Part shown: positions 7,867 through 16,236 of the stretch, one piece after another
Layout: each line of letters opens with the position of its first letter
Position numbering within the stretch: position 1 is the first letter of the stretch
Source of the DNA: Streptomyces sp. 135
GTDB lineage: Bacteria; Actinomycetota; Actinomycetes; Streptomycetales; Streptomycetaceae
NCBI RefSeq assembly: GCF_020026305.1
Contig: NZ_CP075691.1
Location: 2,356,001-2,420,000, forward strand
Direction: 5' to 3'
Length of the DNA stretch: 64,000 bases
Made by a program: the position numbers and the translations under genes
Notes under the pieces: generated by a model
The model's input: the letters and a program-made list of their open reading frames with translations, nothing else
Database searches by the model: none
What the model was told of the DNA's origin: nothing

Positions 7867-9132
7867 TTGAATCCCGCTGCTCTTCCGGGGCAACCTCAAG
7901 GGAAGCGCCAGAAGTTGCGGACCTCCACGGCCCGATTGGTCGGCGTGGACCGCACGACGATCGGGCGCTGGGAAAGCGGCAGGATCAGCCCCCAGCCACC
8001 GCAGCGACGAGGTTTGGCCGTCGCCCTGGAAGTGAGTCTTCAGGAGCTGGACGACCTCCTGACACCGTCACGGGTCACAGGCCAGGAGACCGCCGGGCGC
8101 CAGGCCCTTGACCCTCCGAGCGCAGGAGACTCTGACGAAATGATCCGCCGCGCATTCCTCCGCATACTGACTGTCAGCGGCGCCTTGACCGTCCTGTCGG
8201 TCGAGGAGGCCGAAGCCCTCACCGAGGGCGCTCGCCAAGGGGAGCCCGCCGACTTCGCGCGCATGAACAGCCGTCTCTGGCAGGTCTACCGACTGGCGCG
8301 CGCCAAGGGCTCCGTGTATCCCGTCATCCGTGAACAATTGTCGGCCCTGAACGAGGCATTGGCGGGGCAACGTGGAAGCGCACAGCTTCTCCTGAACGCA
8401 GCCTCCGATCTCTTCCAGTTGGCCGGCGAGGTGGCGTTCGACGGCAATCGATACTCCGACGCGGCCGCGTCGTACTCCCTGGCGGCGTCGGTCAGCAAGG
8501 ACGCCAAGGCATATGACCTGTGGGCGTGCGCGCTTGTTCGCCACGCCTATGTGGATATGTCCGAGCAGCACTACCATCAGGCGGCGCAGGTGCTCGCCGC
8601 GGCCGAACAGCTGGCCCGCCGGGGGGACAGCAATCTCTCGACTCGGCACTGGGTCGCTTCCGTACAAGCCGAGGCGTACGCCGCCCTTGGTGACCTCGAC
8701 GCATGCGAACGCTCGATGGAAAGGGCCGAGAAGGTCCGGGATCTCACCGTGGACAGCATCAACAGCGGATGGCTTCGGTTCGACGGAGCGCGTCTGGCCG
8801 AGGAGCGCGGCTCGCGATTCGTGCGGCTGGGACGTCTCGACCTGGCGGAGGGCGTATTGAAGAACGCTCTCGCACAGACAGTCCTGGCCTCCGGCCACTC
8901 GTACCGCCGACGCGGAGCAGTGCTCACGGACCTGGCCGCCATCGGCGCCAAGCGGCGGGACGCCGAGCAGGTCGTGGCGTACGGCGAGGAGGCTCTCCGC
9001 CTGGCCCGAGCCTCCGGGTCCGGGTCTGTCGCCCGTAGACTCCAGGCCTTGTGCGACGAGTTCGGTTCTTTGGGCCGCGACCCCCGCGTGGCGGAGCTGG
9101 GAGTCGAGATCGCCACTCTGAGCACGCCGTGA
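7867..9132 (+). CDS. XRE-family regulator with TPR domain, N-terminus doubtful
   Basis: A 421-aa reading begins at TTG 7867. Residues about 24-40 (LVGVDRTTIGRWESGR) are the second half of an XRE helix-turn-helix. The first helix and turn are shorter than normal (GKRQKLRTSTAR), and the TTG lies inside the ribosome site of the divergent gene, leaving no room for a promoter. About 300 residues of TPR-like helices follow (SDAAASYSLAASVSKDAKAYDLWACALVRH). The internal MIRRAFLRILTVSGALTVLS mimics a twin-arginine signal but sits at about residue 91 and is common in this family. The protein may be 5'-truncated or frameshifted. It is followed 14 nt later by the duplicated-domain protein. Confidence 0.6.
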   Translation: MNPAALPGQPQGKRQKLRTSTARLVGVDRTTIGRWESGRISPQPPQRRGLAVALEVSLQELDDLLTPSRVTGQETAGRQALDPPSAGDSDEMIRRAFLRILTVSGALTVLSVEEAEALTEGARQGEPADFARMNSRLWQVYRLARAKGSVYPVIREQLSALNEALAGQRGSAQLLLNAASDLFQLAGEVAFDGNRYSDAAASYSLAASVSKDAKAYDLWACALVRHAYVDMSEQHYHQAAQVLAAAEQLARRGDSNLSTRHWVASVQAEAYAALGDLDACERSMERAEKVRDLTVDSINSGWLRFDGARLAEERGSRFVRLGRLDLAEGVLKNALAQTVLASGHSYRRRGAVLTDLAAIGAKRRDAEQVVAYGEEALRLARASGSGSVARRLQALCDEFGSLGRDPRVAELGVEIATLSTP

Positions 9133-9146
9133 CGAGAGGGGTAGGC

Positions 9147-9512
9147 ATGTCGCAGACCGAGGGTGCACGACTGTTCCGGGAAGCCTGGATCGCGGGAGTT
9201 CGCCGGCACTTTCCGGGAGAGCCGAAGGCCGGCTACGTCATGCCGTGGGACGACACCCCACAGTGGGAGCGTGAGGCGGCGGGCTCCGTCTACGACCAGG
9301 TCCGCCACTTCGTCGAGATCAGCGGCGGCAGCACGGCGCGGCTGTCCCGCGAGCAGAAGAGCCGCTTCGTCGCCACGTGTTGGACAGCCCAGATGTTCAA
9401 GCATTTCGACGAGCCGAAGCCGGGCTACGTGGCCGATTGGCCCGAGCTTCCGACTTGGCAACAGGAGACTGACGCGGACATTTTCGAGGCCATCGAGAAG
9501 TCTCTGGGCTGA
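9147..9512 (+). CDS. Small protein with an internal duplication, partner of the XRE gene
   Basis: A 121-aa soluble protein with no recognised domain. It contains two related halves: HFPGEPKAGYVMPWDDTPQW near the start and HFDEPKPGYVADWPELPTWQ near the end, each followed by an acidic helix (EREAAGSVYDQVRHFVE and QETDADIFEAIEKSL). ATG 9147 is chosen for its GAGAGGGG ribosome site; GTG 9129, overlapping the previous stop, would add six residues. It lies immediately after the XRE/TPR gene, so the two are probably one transcript. Confidence 0.7.
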   Translation: MSQTEGARLFREAWIAGVRRHFPGEPKAGYVMPWDDTPQWEREAAGSVYDQVRHFVEISGGSTARLSREQKSRFVATCWTAQMFKHFDEPKPGYVADWPELPTWQQETDADIFEAIEKSLG

Positions 9513-9556
9513 CGGCTGACGCTGCCTGCCCCGCGCCCCGCCCCGCCCCCCAAAGC

Positions 9557-10342
9557 TCACGCCAGCGGCACCACCCGGTAGTGCGTAGTCAGGCGGCCGG
9601 TCTCGTCCAGGACATGGAAGGCCACCGCCGGAGGCAGGTCCCTGTGTACGTGGTGGGTCGCGTGTGTCTGGGGTTCCCAGGGGAGGCGGAGGGTCGAGAC
9701 GACGCCGGGGGCCACCAGGAGCGGGCGGTCCGCGAATGTCGTTGCCGCGGGGGTGTGCGCGTGGCCCGCCAGGAATGCCGTGATGTTGGGGTGGCGGGCC
9801 GTCAGGGCGGCCAGGCGGGCCTCGTCGAACTGGCGGATCTCGTCGACGTACGGCGTGTGCAGGGTGGTCGGCGGGTGGTGGAAGGCGATCAGCGCCGGGG
9901 CCGCCGCCAGGGTGTTCGTCAGCCAGGTCAGGGTCTCGTCGGCCAGCCTGCCGTGGTCCTCGCCGGGGACCGAGGTGTCGCAGAGGGCGAGGGTGAAGCG
10001 GGGCGTCGTGCGGGAGTGGTTGACCGGGGCCGTACTCGGCGGCTCGCCCAGCAGGTGTGCGCGGAACGCCGCGCGGTCGTCGTGGTTGCCGGGGCAGGCC
10101 AGCAGCGGGTGGCGGGTCGCCAGGAGTTCGCGGGCCGCCTCGTACTCCGAAGGGGCCGCGTGGTCGGCTATGTCGCCCGTGACGATGACCGCGTCCAGGT
10201 CGTACGGGAGGGCGTTCAGGTACTCCATGACCGCGCGGGTGCGGGCGACGCTGCGGCCGCCGTCCTCCTCGCGCGTGTCGATGTGGGTGTCGCTGACGTG
10301 GGCGATCACCGCGGTCGTCCGTTCCTGTGGCTGCGCTCGCAT
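9557..10342 (-). CDS. Calcineurin-like phosphodiesterase (CpdA type)
   Basis: A 261-aa metallophosphoesterase with all the metal-site motifs: HVSDTHID (residues about 15-22), GDIADH (near 56), GNHDDR (near 85), FHHPP (near 155) and GHAHTPA (near 193). The order and length match cyclic-nucleotide phosphodiesterases of the CpdA/GpdQ group. The substrate cannot be told from sequence. There is no signal peptide, so it is cytoplasmic. It is downstream of the ABC importer genes on the same strand, about 70 bp apart, and may be read through from them. Confidence 0.85.
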   Translation of the reverse strand: MRAQPQERTTAVIAHVSDTHIDTREEDGGRSVARTRAVMEYLNALPYDLDAVIVTGDIADHAAPSEYEAARELLATRHPLLACPGNHDDRAAFRAHLLGEPPSTAPVNHSRTTPRFTLALCDTSVPGEDHGRLADETLTWLTNTLAAAPALIAFHHPPTTLHTPYVDEIRQFDEARLAALTARHPNITAFLAGHAHTPAATTFADRPLLVAPGVVSTLRLPWEPQTHATHHVHRDLPPAVAFHVLDETGRLTTHYRVVPLA

Positions 10343-10410
10343 GGCCGCGGGCTCCTCCTCGCGTGGTTCACGGTCCTCGGCGTGAACCTACGGCCGGCGG
10401 CCGCTGCGCG

Positions 10411-11232
10411 TTAAGGGCCAGTCGTACGCGGCTGGACTGGTACCGGTCCTCGCAGGAAGCGGACGGAGGGAGGGTCCTCCCGGGTCACCACCGCCCGTAC
10501 GCCGTAGACCTCCGCGATGAGTTCCTCCGTGATCACCTCCGTCGGCGTGCCCGCCGCGTACGCCGTGCCGTCCTTCAGGATCAGTACGTGGTCGCAGAAC
10601 ATCGCCGCCAGGTTGAGGTCGTGCAGGGCGATCACGCTGGTGACGGGGAGTTCGGCGACCAGGGAGAGCAGGTCGAGCTGGTGCTGGATGTCGAGGTGGT
10701 TGGTGGGCTCGTCCAGGAGGAGTTCGCGGGGCTCCTGGGCCAGGGCGCGGGCTATCTGGACGCGTTGGCGTTCGCCGCCGGAGAGCGTGTGCCAGGACTG
10801 GGCCGCGCGGTCGGTGAGGCCCGTGCGCGCCAGGGCCTCGCGCACGGCCCGCTCGTCGTGGGGCGTGGGGGCCGACCACGCGCGGCGGTGCGGGATGCGG
10901 CCGAGGCGTACGACGTCTCGTACGGTCAACTCGGTTTGTGTGGTCGCGTGTTGTTCTACCACCGCGATACGGCGTGCCACCGTGCGGCGCGGGGTGTCGG
11001 GCAGCGGGTGGCCGTCCAGGGTGACCACTCCTGAGGCCGGAGCCAGGACGCCGGCCAGGATGCGTAGGAGCGTGGATTTCCCGGAGCCGTTGGGCCCGAG
11101 GAGGCCCACCGTGGTGCCGGGCGGCGGGGCGAGGCTCACGCCGTCGACGACGAGCCGACCGCCGGCCTCGCGGGTGACCCGGTCGGCGCGCAGACCGCCC
11201 CGGGCGTCCGCCGTCACCTCGTACGTCGTCAT
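10411..11232 (-). CDS. ABC transporter ATPase, cobalamin/iron-chelate type
   Basis: A 273-aa ATPase of the BtuD/FecE group with Walker A GPNGSGKST (near residue 46), Q-loop (VVEQH), signature LSGGERQRV, Walker B ELLLDEP and the H-loop (ALHDLN). It energises the permease at 11229-12254. Its ATG overlaps the permease stop (ATGA), so the two are translationally coupled. The binding-protein gene carries a cobalamin riboswitch, so B12 or another corrinoid is the likely cargo. Confidence 0.9.
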   Translation of the reverse strand: MTTYEVTADARGGLRADRVTREAGGRLVVDGVSLAPPPGTTVGLLGPNGSGKSTLLRILAGVLAPASGVVTLDGHPLPDTPRRTVARRIAVVEQHATTQTELTVRDVVRLGRIPHRRAWSAPTPHDERAVREALARTGLTDRAAQSWHTLSGGERQRVQIARALAQEPRELLLDEPTNHLDIQHQLDLLSLVAELPVTSVIALHDLNLAAMFCDHVLILKDGTAYAAGTPTEVITEELIAEVYGVRAVVTREDPPSVRFLRGPVPVQPRTTGP

Positions 11233-12254
11233 GTCGCCCTCCGTGTCCGGTACAGCACCACCACGAACGCCGGTACGCCGATGAGTGACGTCACGACGCC
11301 CACCGGGACCTCCTGCGGGTCCAGGGCCGTTCGGGCCAGGGTGTCCACCCAGACCAGGAACACCGCGCCGGTGAGCGCCGTGACCGGGAGCAGCCGGGCG
11401 TGCCCCGAGCCGGTGAAGGCGCGGGCCGCGTGCGGCAGGACCAGGCCCACGAAGCCGATGGCGCCCGCCGAGCTGACCAGGACGGCGGTCAGCAGCGCCG
11501 TCACGCAGAGCAGGACCAGGCGGGTGCGGGCCACCCGTACGCCCAGTGTTGCCGCCGCCTCCTGCCCGAAGGCGAAGGCGTCGAGCGTACGGGCGTGGCC
11601 GAGGCAGACGAGCAGCACCGCGGCGAGGACCGCCGCGCAGAGCCACACATCCGTCCAGCCCGCCCCGCTGAGCGAGCCGAGCAGCCAGAACAGCACGCCG
11701 CGGGTGGTCTCCGCGTCGCCCGCGGTGAGGATGACGAACGACGTCAGCGCGGAGAACAGCTGCATCGCGGCGACGCCCGACAGGACGACGCGGTCCGTCG
11801 TGCCGCCGAGTGTGTGGCTCAGCAGGAGGACGAGCGCGAACGAGCAGAGCGCGCCCACGAAGGCACCCGCCGAGATCGACAGCGCTCCCCCGCCGACGCC
11901 GAGGACGACGACCGCGACCGCTCCGGTGGACGCCCCGGACGACACGCCGAGCACGAAGGGGTCCGCGAGGGGGTTGCGGAGCAGGGACTGCATGACCGCG
12001 CCGCAGACCGCGAGGCCCGCGCCGCAGACCGCGGCGAGCAGGGTGCGGGGCAGCCGCAGGTTCCAGACGATGCCGTCCCTGATGGGGGTGAGGTGTGCCT
12101 CGCCCCAGCCGAGGTGCGCGGCGAGCGCCGAGAACACGTCGGGGACCGAGATGTCGGCGGGGCCGATGGTGACGGCGACCGCCACCGAGAGGACCAGCGC
12201 GGCGCCGCCGGCCAGCCACAGCAGCCCCTGCCGGGCGGGGGCGGCCGGGCTCAC
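11229..12254 (-). CDS. ABC transporter permease, FecCD/BtuC family
   Basis: A 341-aa multi-spanning protein with about ten membrane segments and the FecCD landmark RNPLADPFVLGVSSGAS. The other conserved block, near the C-terminus, is GFVGLVLPHAAR. GTG 12254 overlaps the TGA of the binding-protein gene, and its own stop overlaps the ATPase start, so the order binding protein-permease-ATPase is tightly coupled. It forms the membrane channel of a periplasmic-binding-protein-dependent importer. Confidence 0.92.
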   Translation of the reverse strand: MSPAAPARQGLLWLAGGAALVLSVAVAVTIGPADISVPDVFSALAAHLGWGEAHLTPIRDGIVWNLRLPRTLLAAVCGAGLAVCGAVMQSLLRNPLADPFVLGVSSGASTGAVAVVVLGVGGGALSISAGAFVGALCSFALVLLLSHTLGGTTDRVVLSGVAAMQLFSALTSFVILTAGDAETTRGVLFWLLGSLSGAGWTDVWLCAAVLAAVLLVCLGHARTLDAFAFGQEAAATLGVRVARTRLVLLCVTALLTAVLVSSAGAIGFVGLVLPHAARAFTGSGHARLLPVTALTGAVFLVWVDTLARTALDPQEVPVGVVTSLIGVPAFVVVLYRTRRAT

Positions 12255-13279
12255 TTCGCCAGCCCGAACTTCCGCAGCCCGGCGGCCACTTGCTCGATGC
12301 CGTCGACCGTGCGGATCGTGGGGTTCATGGCCTGGCCGCTGAGGAGTACGTAGCGCTTCTTCTTGACGGCGGTGAGGTTCTTGGTCGCGGGGTTGGACTC
12401 CAGGAACCTGATCTTCGCCGCGGCGCTCTCCGCGGACTGCGACTTGCGGGTGAGGTCGCCGATGACGAGGACGTCGGGGTCGCGGTCGGCGACGGTCTCC
12501 CAGTTGATCTGGGGCCACTCCTCGCGGGTGTCGTCGAAGACGTTCTTCGCGCCGAGTTCGCGGGTGATGATGCCGGGGGCGCCGCAGCAGCCCGCCATGT
12601 ACGGGGCGTCGGAGTTGGCGAACCAGTACAGGAGCGAGACACCGGACGCGTCGATGTCCTTCGTGGCCTTCGCGACGCGGCCCTTCAGGTCCGCGATCAG
12701 CTTCTCGCCGCGCTTCTCGACGCCGAACACCTGGGCGAGGTCGCGTACTTCGCCGTAGACGGTGTCCATGGTGAGGGTCTTGACGCGTTTGCCGTCGCCG
12801 CCGCCGTCGTTGTCCTTGCCCGCGCAGTCGGTGGGCGATACGTAGACGGGCACGCCGAGTTCGGTGAACTTCGCGCGGTCGGCGACGCCGCCCTTGCCCA
12901 CGGTGTAGAGGAAGGAGGCGCTGACGAAGTCCGGCTCCTTGGAGAGGACCTTCTCCAGGGCGGGATAGCGGTCGGCGAGCCGCTCGACCTTCGCGTTCTC
13001 CTTCTCCAGGTGCTTCGGGACGGGGTCGGTCCAGGTGCCGGTGCCCGCCATGCGGTCGGCGAGGCCGAGGGAGAGCAGGATCTCCGTGGAGCCCTGGTCG
13101 AGGGAGACGGCGCGCTTCGGCGGGGCCTGGACCTCGGCCTCCTTGCCGCAGGAGGCGACGGTGACGGGGTAGCCGTCGGCGCTCTTGCCCGCGGACTTCT
13201 GGGCGGAGCCTCCGCCGCAGGCGGTGAGCGCGAGCAGTGCGGTACAGAGCACGGCGGACATACGGGCTGTCGAGGACAC
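12251..13279 (-). CDS. Substrate-binding lipoprotein, BtuF-like
   Basis: A 342-aa lipoprotein with lipobox LTAC at about residues 18-21. The mature part is a type III (FepB/BtuF) binding protein: VSLDQGSTEILLSLGLADRMAGTG near the front, and the long linker helix and second lobe behind. A CC pair (GCCGAPGIITREL) is present in the second lobe. GTG 13279 is preceded by AAGGGA. A cobalamin riboswitch lies upstream (13345-13510), so the likely ligand is cobalamin or another corrinoid. Siderophore-type ligands use the same fold and cannot be ruled out from protein sequence alone. Confidence 0.88.
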   Translation of the reverse strand: MSSTARMSAVLCTALLALTACGGGSAQKSAGKSADGYPVTVASCGKEAEVQAPPKRAVSLDQGSTEILLSLGLADRMAGTGTWTDPVPKHLEKENAKVERLADRYPALEKVLSKEPDFVSASFLYTVGKGGVADRAKFTELGVPVYVSPTDCAGKDNDGGGDGKRVKTLTMDTVYGEVRDLAQVFGVEKRGEKLIADLKGRVAKATKDIDASGVSLLYWFANSDAPYMAGCCGAPGIITRELGAKNVFDDTREEWPQINWETVADRDPDVLVIGDLTRKSQSAESAAAKIRFLESNPATKNLTAVKKKRYVLLSGQAMNPTIRTVDGIEQVAAGLRKFGLAK

Positions 13280-13344
13280 GCGATCCCTTGAGTGTCACGG
13301 CTCATACGCGGAGCCTGGTCTGCGTCACGGCCTCCGCCGCCCGG

Positions 13345-13510
13345 TGTGCGAGCGGAGGCGCCAGCAGGTCTTCGGACTCGGGATCGAACCGGACGGGGCG
13401 CCTTCCCAGGCGTCCGAAGACGCCCAGTGGCCGTGGCCCCGCCCGTCCCCCTCACCGCTGCGCGTCAGTTCCGGATTTCCACCGGATTCCCTGGCCCAGG
13501 TGTGGGTTTG
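13345..13510 (-). promoter_or_regulatory. Cobalamin riboswitch
   Basis: On the minus strand the leader reads GGGAATCCGGTGGAAATCCG, then GACGCGCAGCGGTGAGGGG, and later GTCCGAAGACCTGCTGG. These match the conserved core of the adenosylcobalamin riboswitch, including the B12 box around 13360-13378. A stable hairpin with arms GCCTCCG and CGGAGGC follows (about 13330-13359) and can act as the expression platform. It precedes the BtuF-like gene by about 65 nt, so B12 should repress the importer. Confidence 0.88.
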
Positions 13511-13538
13511 ACTGGCTTGCGCAAGTTATCACGCGCCT

Positions 13539-14027
13539 TCACCGGCCCGGGCCCGGCCTCGGCTCGCCCCGGTAGGTGCCGAAGGACCAGCGGTTTCCCT
13601 CGGGGTCCCGGATACCGAACTCGCGGCTGCCGTACGGCTTGTCCTCGATGTCTCCGGTGATCTTCACGCCCGCCTCGCGGAGGCGGTGGTACAGGTCGTC
13701 CACCCGGTCGGTCACGACGTAGGCGCCGGAGGTGCCTGGCTTCCCGCAGGTCTCGGCGGCCGTCCCGGGGTCGTACGAGCCGAGCATGACGCCGCCTCCC
13801 TCGGGCCAGTCGAGCTGGGCGTGGACGACGCGGCCGCCGTCCTCGTACACGGCCGTGCGCAGGAAGCCGACGGTGTCGACGAGGAAGTCGATCAGGGCGG
13901 GGGCGTCCTGCGCCTGGAGGCACGGCCAGGTCGTGGGGGCGGGGGTGGTGGTGAGCGGCTCGTGGTGTGTGGTGTCAGGCGCGGTATCAGGTGTGGTGTC
14001 ACGTGTGGTGTCAGGTGTGGTGTTCAT
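13539..14027 (-). CDS. Glyoxalase/VOC-family protein
   Basis: A 162-aa protein whose last 130 residues form a vicinal-oxygen-chelate fold (PALIDFLVDTVGFLRTAVYEDGG ... VTDRVDDLYHRLREAG ... REFGIRDPEGNRWSFGTY). This group is often annotated as glyoxalase or bleomycin-resistance-like; the substrate is unknown. The first 25 residues are a Thr/Asp repeat ([19 protein letters not shown]) encoded by a short DNA repeat. Its ATG overlaps the stop of the AraC gene (ATGA), so it is translationally coupled to that regulator. Confidence 0.85.
   Translation of the reverse strand: MNTTPDTTRDTTPDTAPDTTHHEPLTTTPAPTTWPCLQAQDAPALIDFLVDTVGFLRTAVYEDGGRVVHAQLDWPEGGGVMLGSYDPGTAAETCGKPGTSGAYVVTDRVDDLYHRLREAGVKITGDIEDKPYGSREFGIRDPEGNRWSFGTYRGEPRPGPGR
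13963..14022. repeat. Short tandem repeat encoding a Thr/Asp-rich N-terminus
   Basis: Imperfect copies of GTGTGGTGTCAGGT and GTGTGGTGTCACGT occur four times in a row, at the 5' end of the VOC gene. In frame on the minus strand they give repeated D-T-T triplets. Slippage here would change the length of the N-terminal tail. Confidence 0.75.
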
Positions 14028-14887
14028 GTCTGCCACTCTTCGCCTCCGGCGTGCGCCCCGGCTTGGATATTCCGGCACTCCTCGGCCAGCCAGCCCGTGG
14101 GGCTCACCCCCGTGTACTGCCGGAAGTCCCGTACGAGGTGGGAGTGGTCGTAGTAGCCCGTGTCGGCGGCGACCCGGGCGAGGTCCGGCGGGTCGCCCGC
14201 CGCGACGGCGCGGGTCACGGCCGCCTTGGCGTGCTGGAAGCGCATCAGGCGCGCGGCCTGCTTGGGGCTCAGCCCGGTCTCGGCACGGAAGAGGGCGGTC
14301 AGGCGGCGCTCGCTGAGGGCGACGTGCCGGGACAGGCCGCCGAGGGTGCCGGCGCCGCGGTGCCGGGCGAGCCAGGCCCAGGCCTCGGCGACCTCGGGGC
14401 GCACGGCTCCGGCGGGCCGGTCCGCGCGCCGCCTCAGGTAGTCGGCGAGGACGGCGAAGCGGTCCTCCCAGGCCTCCAGGGCGCACAGCCGCTCACGGAC
14501 CTCGGCGGCGCCCGCGCCGAGCACGTCGGTGCCGCCGACGACGAGCTGTCCGGCAAGCTCACCGGCGGGCAGGCCGAGGAGCGCGCGGGCCGCCAGCGGG
14601 TGCACGGCGAGCTGGACGCCGGCCTCGTGCTCGGGCTGGACGACGTAGGCGGGGCTCTGGTGGAGGCCGCCCACGATGATGTCGGTGCGGACCGCGTCCG
14701 CGCCGGTCGCCTGGGCCGGCGTACCACCGGTGGCGATGGCCCCGTCCAGGGAGAAGATCACCGTCAGGTACGGCGACGGCAGGCCCCGGTGCAGGGCGAG
14801 CCGCTGCCCCGCGGTGCGGTAGCCGACCGCCGAGACGACCATGCCGTCGAGCCGGGGAACGGCCCGCACGAACTCACGGGAGCCCAT
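14024..14887 (-). CDS. AraC-family transcriptional regulator
   Basis: A 288-aa regulator with two C-terminal helix-turn-helix motifs ([29 protein letters not shown] and [31 protein letters not shown], about residues 185-275). The first 150 residues form a sensor domain of unknown ligand. ATG 14887 (MGSREFV) is preferred over the longer frame, whose extra part is Arg/Pro-rich. It reads straight into the VOC protein gene by an ATGA overlap, so that protein is a probable target or partner. Confidence 0.87.
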   Translation of the reverse strand: MGSREFVRAVPRLDGMVVSAVGYRTAGQRLALHRGLPSPYLTVIFSLDGAIATGGTPAQATGADAVRTDIIVGGLHQSPAYVVQPEHEAGVQLAVHPLAARALLGLPAGELAGQLVVGGTDVLGAGAAEVRERLCALEAWEDRFAVLADYLRRRADRPAGAVRPEVAEAWAWLARHRGAGTLGGLSRHVALSERRLTALFRAETGLSPKQAARLMRFQHAKAAVTRAVAAGDPPDLARVAADTGYYDHSHLVRDFRQYTGVSPTGWLAEECRNIQAGAHAGGEEWQT

Positions 14888-15105
14888 GCGGTCCAGTATG
14901 CGACGCCCCGGCCTCCACCGCCGAGGCCTCGCCCCGGCCCGCACGCGCCCGCCGACGCCCCTGTCCGCTACCCGTCACCGCGCCCCCCATGCCCGTCCGC
15001 CCCGGTGACTTCGATCATGGGAATCCCGTGGCCGGGCCCATAGCATGGCGCGCCGCTCCGGACGGGGCCGCGCATCGCACTCAGGAACGGCGGGACACGG
15101 GAAAC

Positions 15106-16236
15106 ATGGCAGTACGAGCCAGGAACAAGCGGGCCCTCATCGGTGGCGTGGGGGCGCTCGTCGCCGCCGTGATCGCGGGCGGCGCGCTGTGGCCCGCCGG
15201 TGAGGCGACGGCGGCCGACACCTCGGCCGCCACCGCCCGCGAGCTGTCGCACTGGCCGGAGCCGGTCGCCAAGAAACTCGGCAAGGTCATCGCCGCGAAC
15301 GACCACAAGGGCGCGTACGCCGTCTTCGACGCGGACAACACCTCGTACCGCAATGACCTGGAGGAGTCGCTGCTGCCCTTCCTGGAGATGAAGGGCGTGC
15401 TGACCCGCAAGACCATGGACCCGTCCCTGAAGGTCATCCCGTTCAAGGACACGGCGACGCACAAGGAGAGCCTCTACAGCTACTACAACCGGCTGTGCGA
15501 GGTGGACGACCAGGTCTGCTACCCGTGGGCCGCGCAGATCTTCTCCGGGTTCACGCTGAAGGAGCTCAAGGGGTACGTCGATGAGTTGCTGGCGTACGAG
15601 AAGCCGATCCCCGCGGAGTACTACGAGGACGGGAAGGTCACCAGGACCGAGGTGAAGCCGCCCGAGCTGTCGAACGGCATGCGGCAGCTCTACAAGACGC
15701 TGCGCGCGCACGGCATCGAGGTGTACGTGGTCAGCGCGGCAGGCGAGGACCTGGTGCGGATGGTCCTCGCCGACCCGAAGTACGGCTACGGCGTGAAGCC
15801 GCGGAACGTCATCGGGGTGTCGATGCTGCTCAAGGATCGCGGGACGGGCGCGGTGACCAGTTCCCGCAAGGAGATCGCCGAGGGCCGCTTCGGCGAGAAG
15901 GACCGGGCGAAGCTCGCGGGGCGCGAGCTCACGCCCAAGCTGTGGGCCCCGCTGACCTGGTACGAGGGCAAGCCGGCCGCGATCAACACGTACATCGACG
16001 AGTGGCGCAAGCCGGTCCTCGTCGCCGGTGACACCCCGGTCAGCGACGGTCCGATGCTGTTCCACTCGGCGGACGTGGAGCACGGCGGCGTACGCGTCTG
16101 GGTCAACCGCAAGGACGCGTACATGAAGCAGCTCGACGGGATGAAGAAGAAGAACGCCGGGCGGCAGCGCGAGCTGGGCCAGAAGGTGACCGCCGACAAG
16201 CGGTGGTTGACGGTCACCCCCGAGCAGATCCGCTAG
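15106..16236 (+). CDS. Secreted HAD phosphatase, phosphorylcholine-phosphatase-like
   Basis: A 376-aa protein with a signal peptide (basic RARNKR, then [18 protein letters not shown], cleavage near residue 36). The HAD nucleophile motif is [20 protein letters not shown] with Asp75 and Asp77, followed by motif II in [14 protein letters not shown] and the acidic motif near the end ([15 protein letters not shown]). The [18 protein letters not shown] block closely resembles phosphorylcholine phosphatase of Pseudomonas, so release of phosphate or choline outside the cell is a reasonable inference. ATG 15106 begins a clean signal sequence. Its TAG overlaps the TAG of the converging hydrolase gene. 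Confidence 0.85.
   Translation: MAVRARNKRALIGGVGALVAAVIAGGALWPAGEATAADTSAATARELSHWPEPVAKKLGKVIAANDHKGAYAVFDADNTSYRNDLEESLLPFLEMKGVLTRKTMDPSLKVIPFKDTATHKESLYSYYNRLCEVDDQVCYPWAAQIFSGFTLKELKGYVDELLAYEKPIPAEYYEDGKVTRTEVKPPELSNGMRQLYKTLRAHGIEVYVVSAAGEDLVRMVLADPKYGYGVKPRNVIGVSMLLKDRGTGAVTSSRKEIAEGRFGEKDRAKLAGRELTPKLWAPLTWYEGKPAAINTYIDEWRKPVLVAGDTPVSDGPMLFHSADVEHGGVRVWVNRKDAYMKQLDGMKKKNAGRQRELGQKVTADKRWLTVTPEQIR

Noticed and set aside
8140..8220. Twin-arginine export signal in the XRE/TPR protein
   Set aside because: The RRAFLRILTVSGALT stretch is about 90 residues inside the protein, after the DNA-binding part. This is a common family feature and not an export signal.
10411..12219. A single 602-codon minus-strand frame that could be read as a fusion of permease region and ATPase
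   Set aside because: Only the part after ATG 11232 is the ATPase. The upstream part is the permease gene read in the wrong frame and is Arg/Gly/Pro-rich.
11229..13298. A 689-codon frame suggesting a binding-protein/permease fusion
   Set aside because: The first half is the binding-protein gene out of frame. The permease has its own GTG at 12254 overlapping the binding-protein stop.
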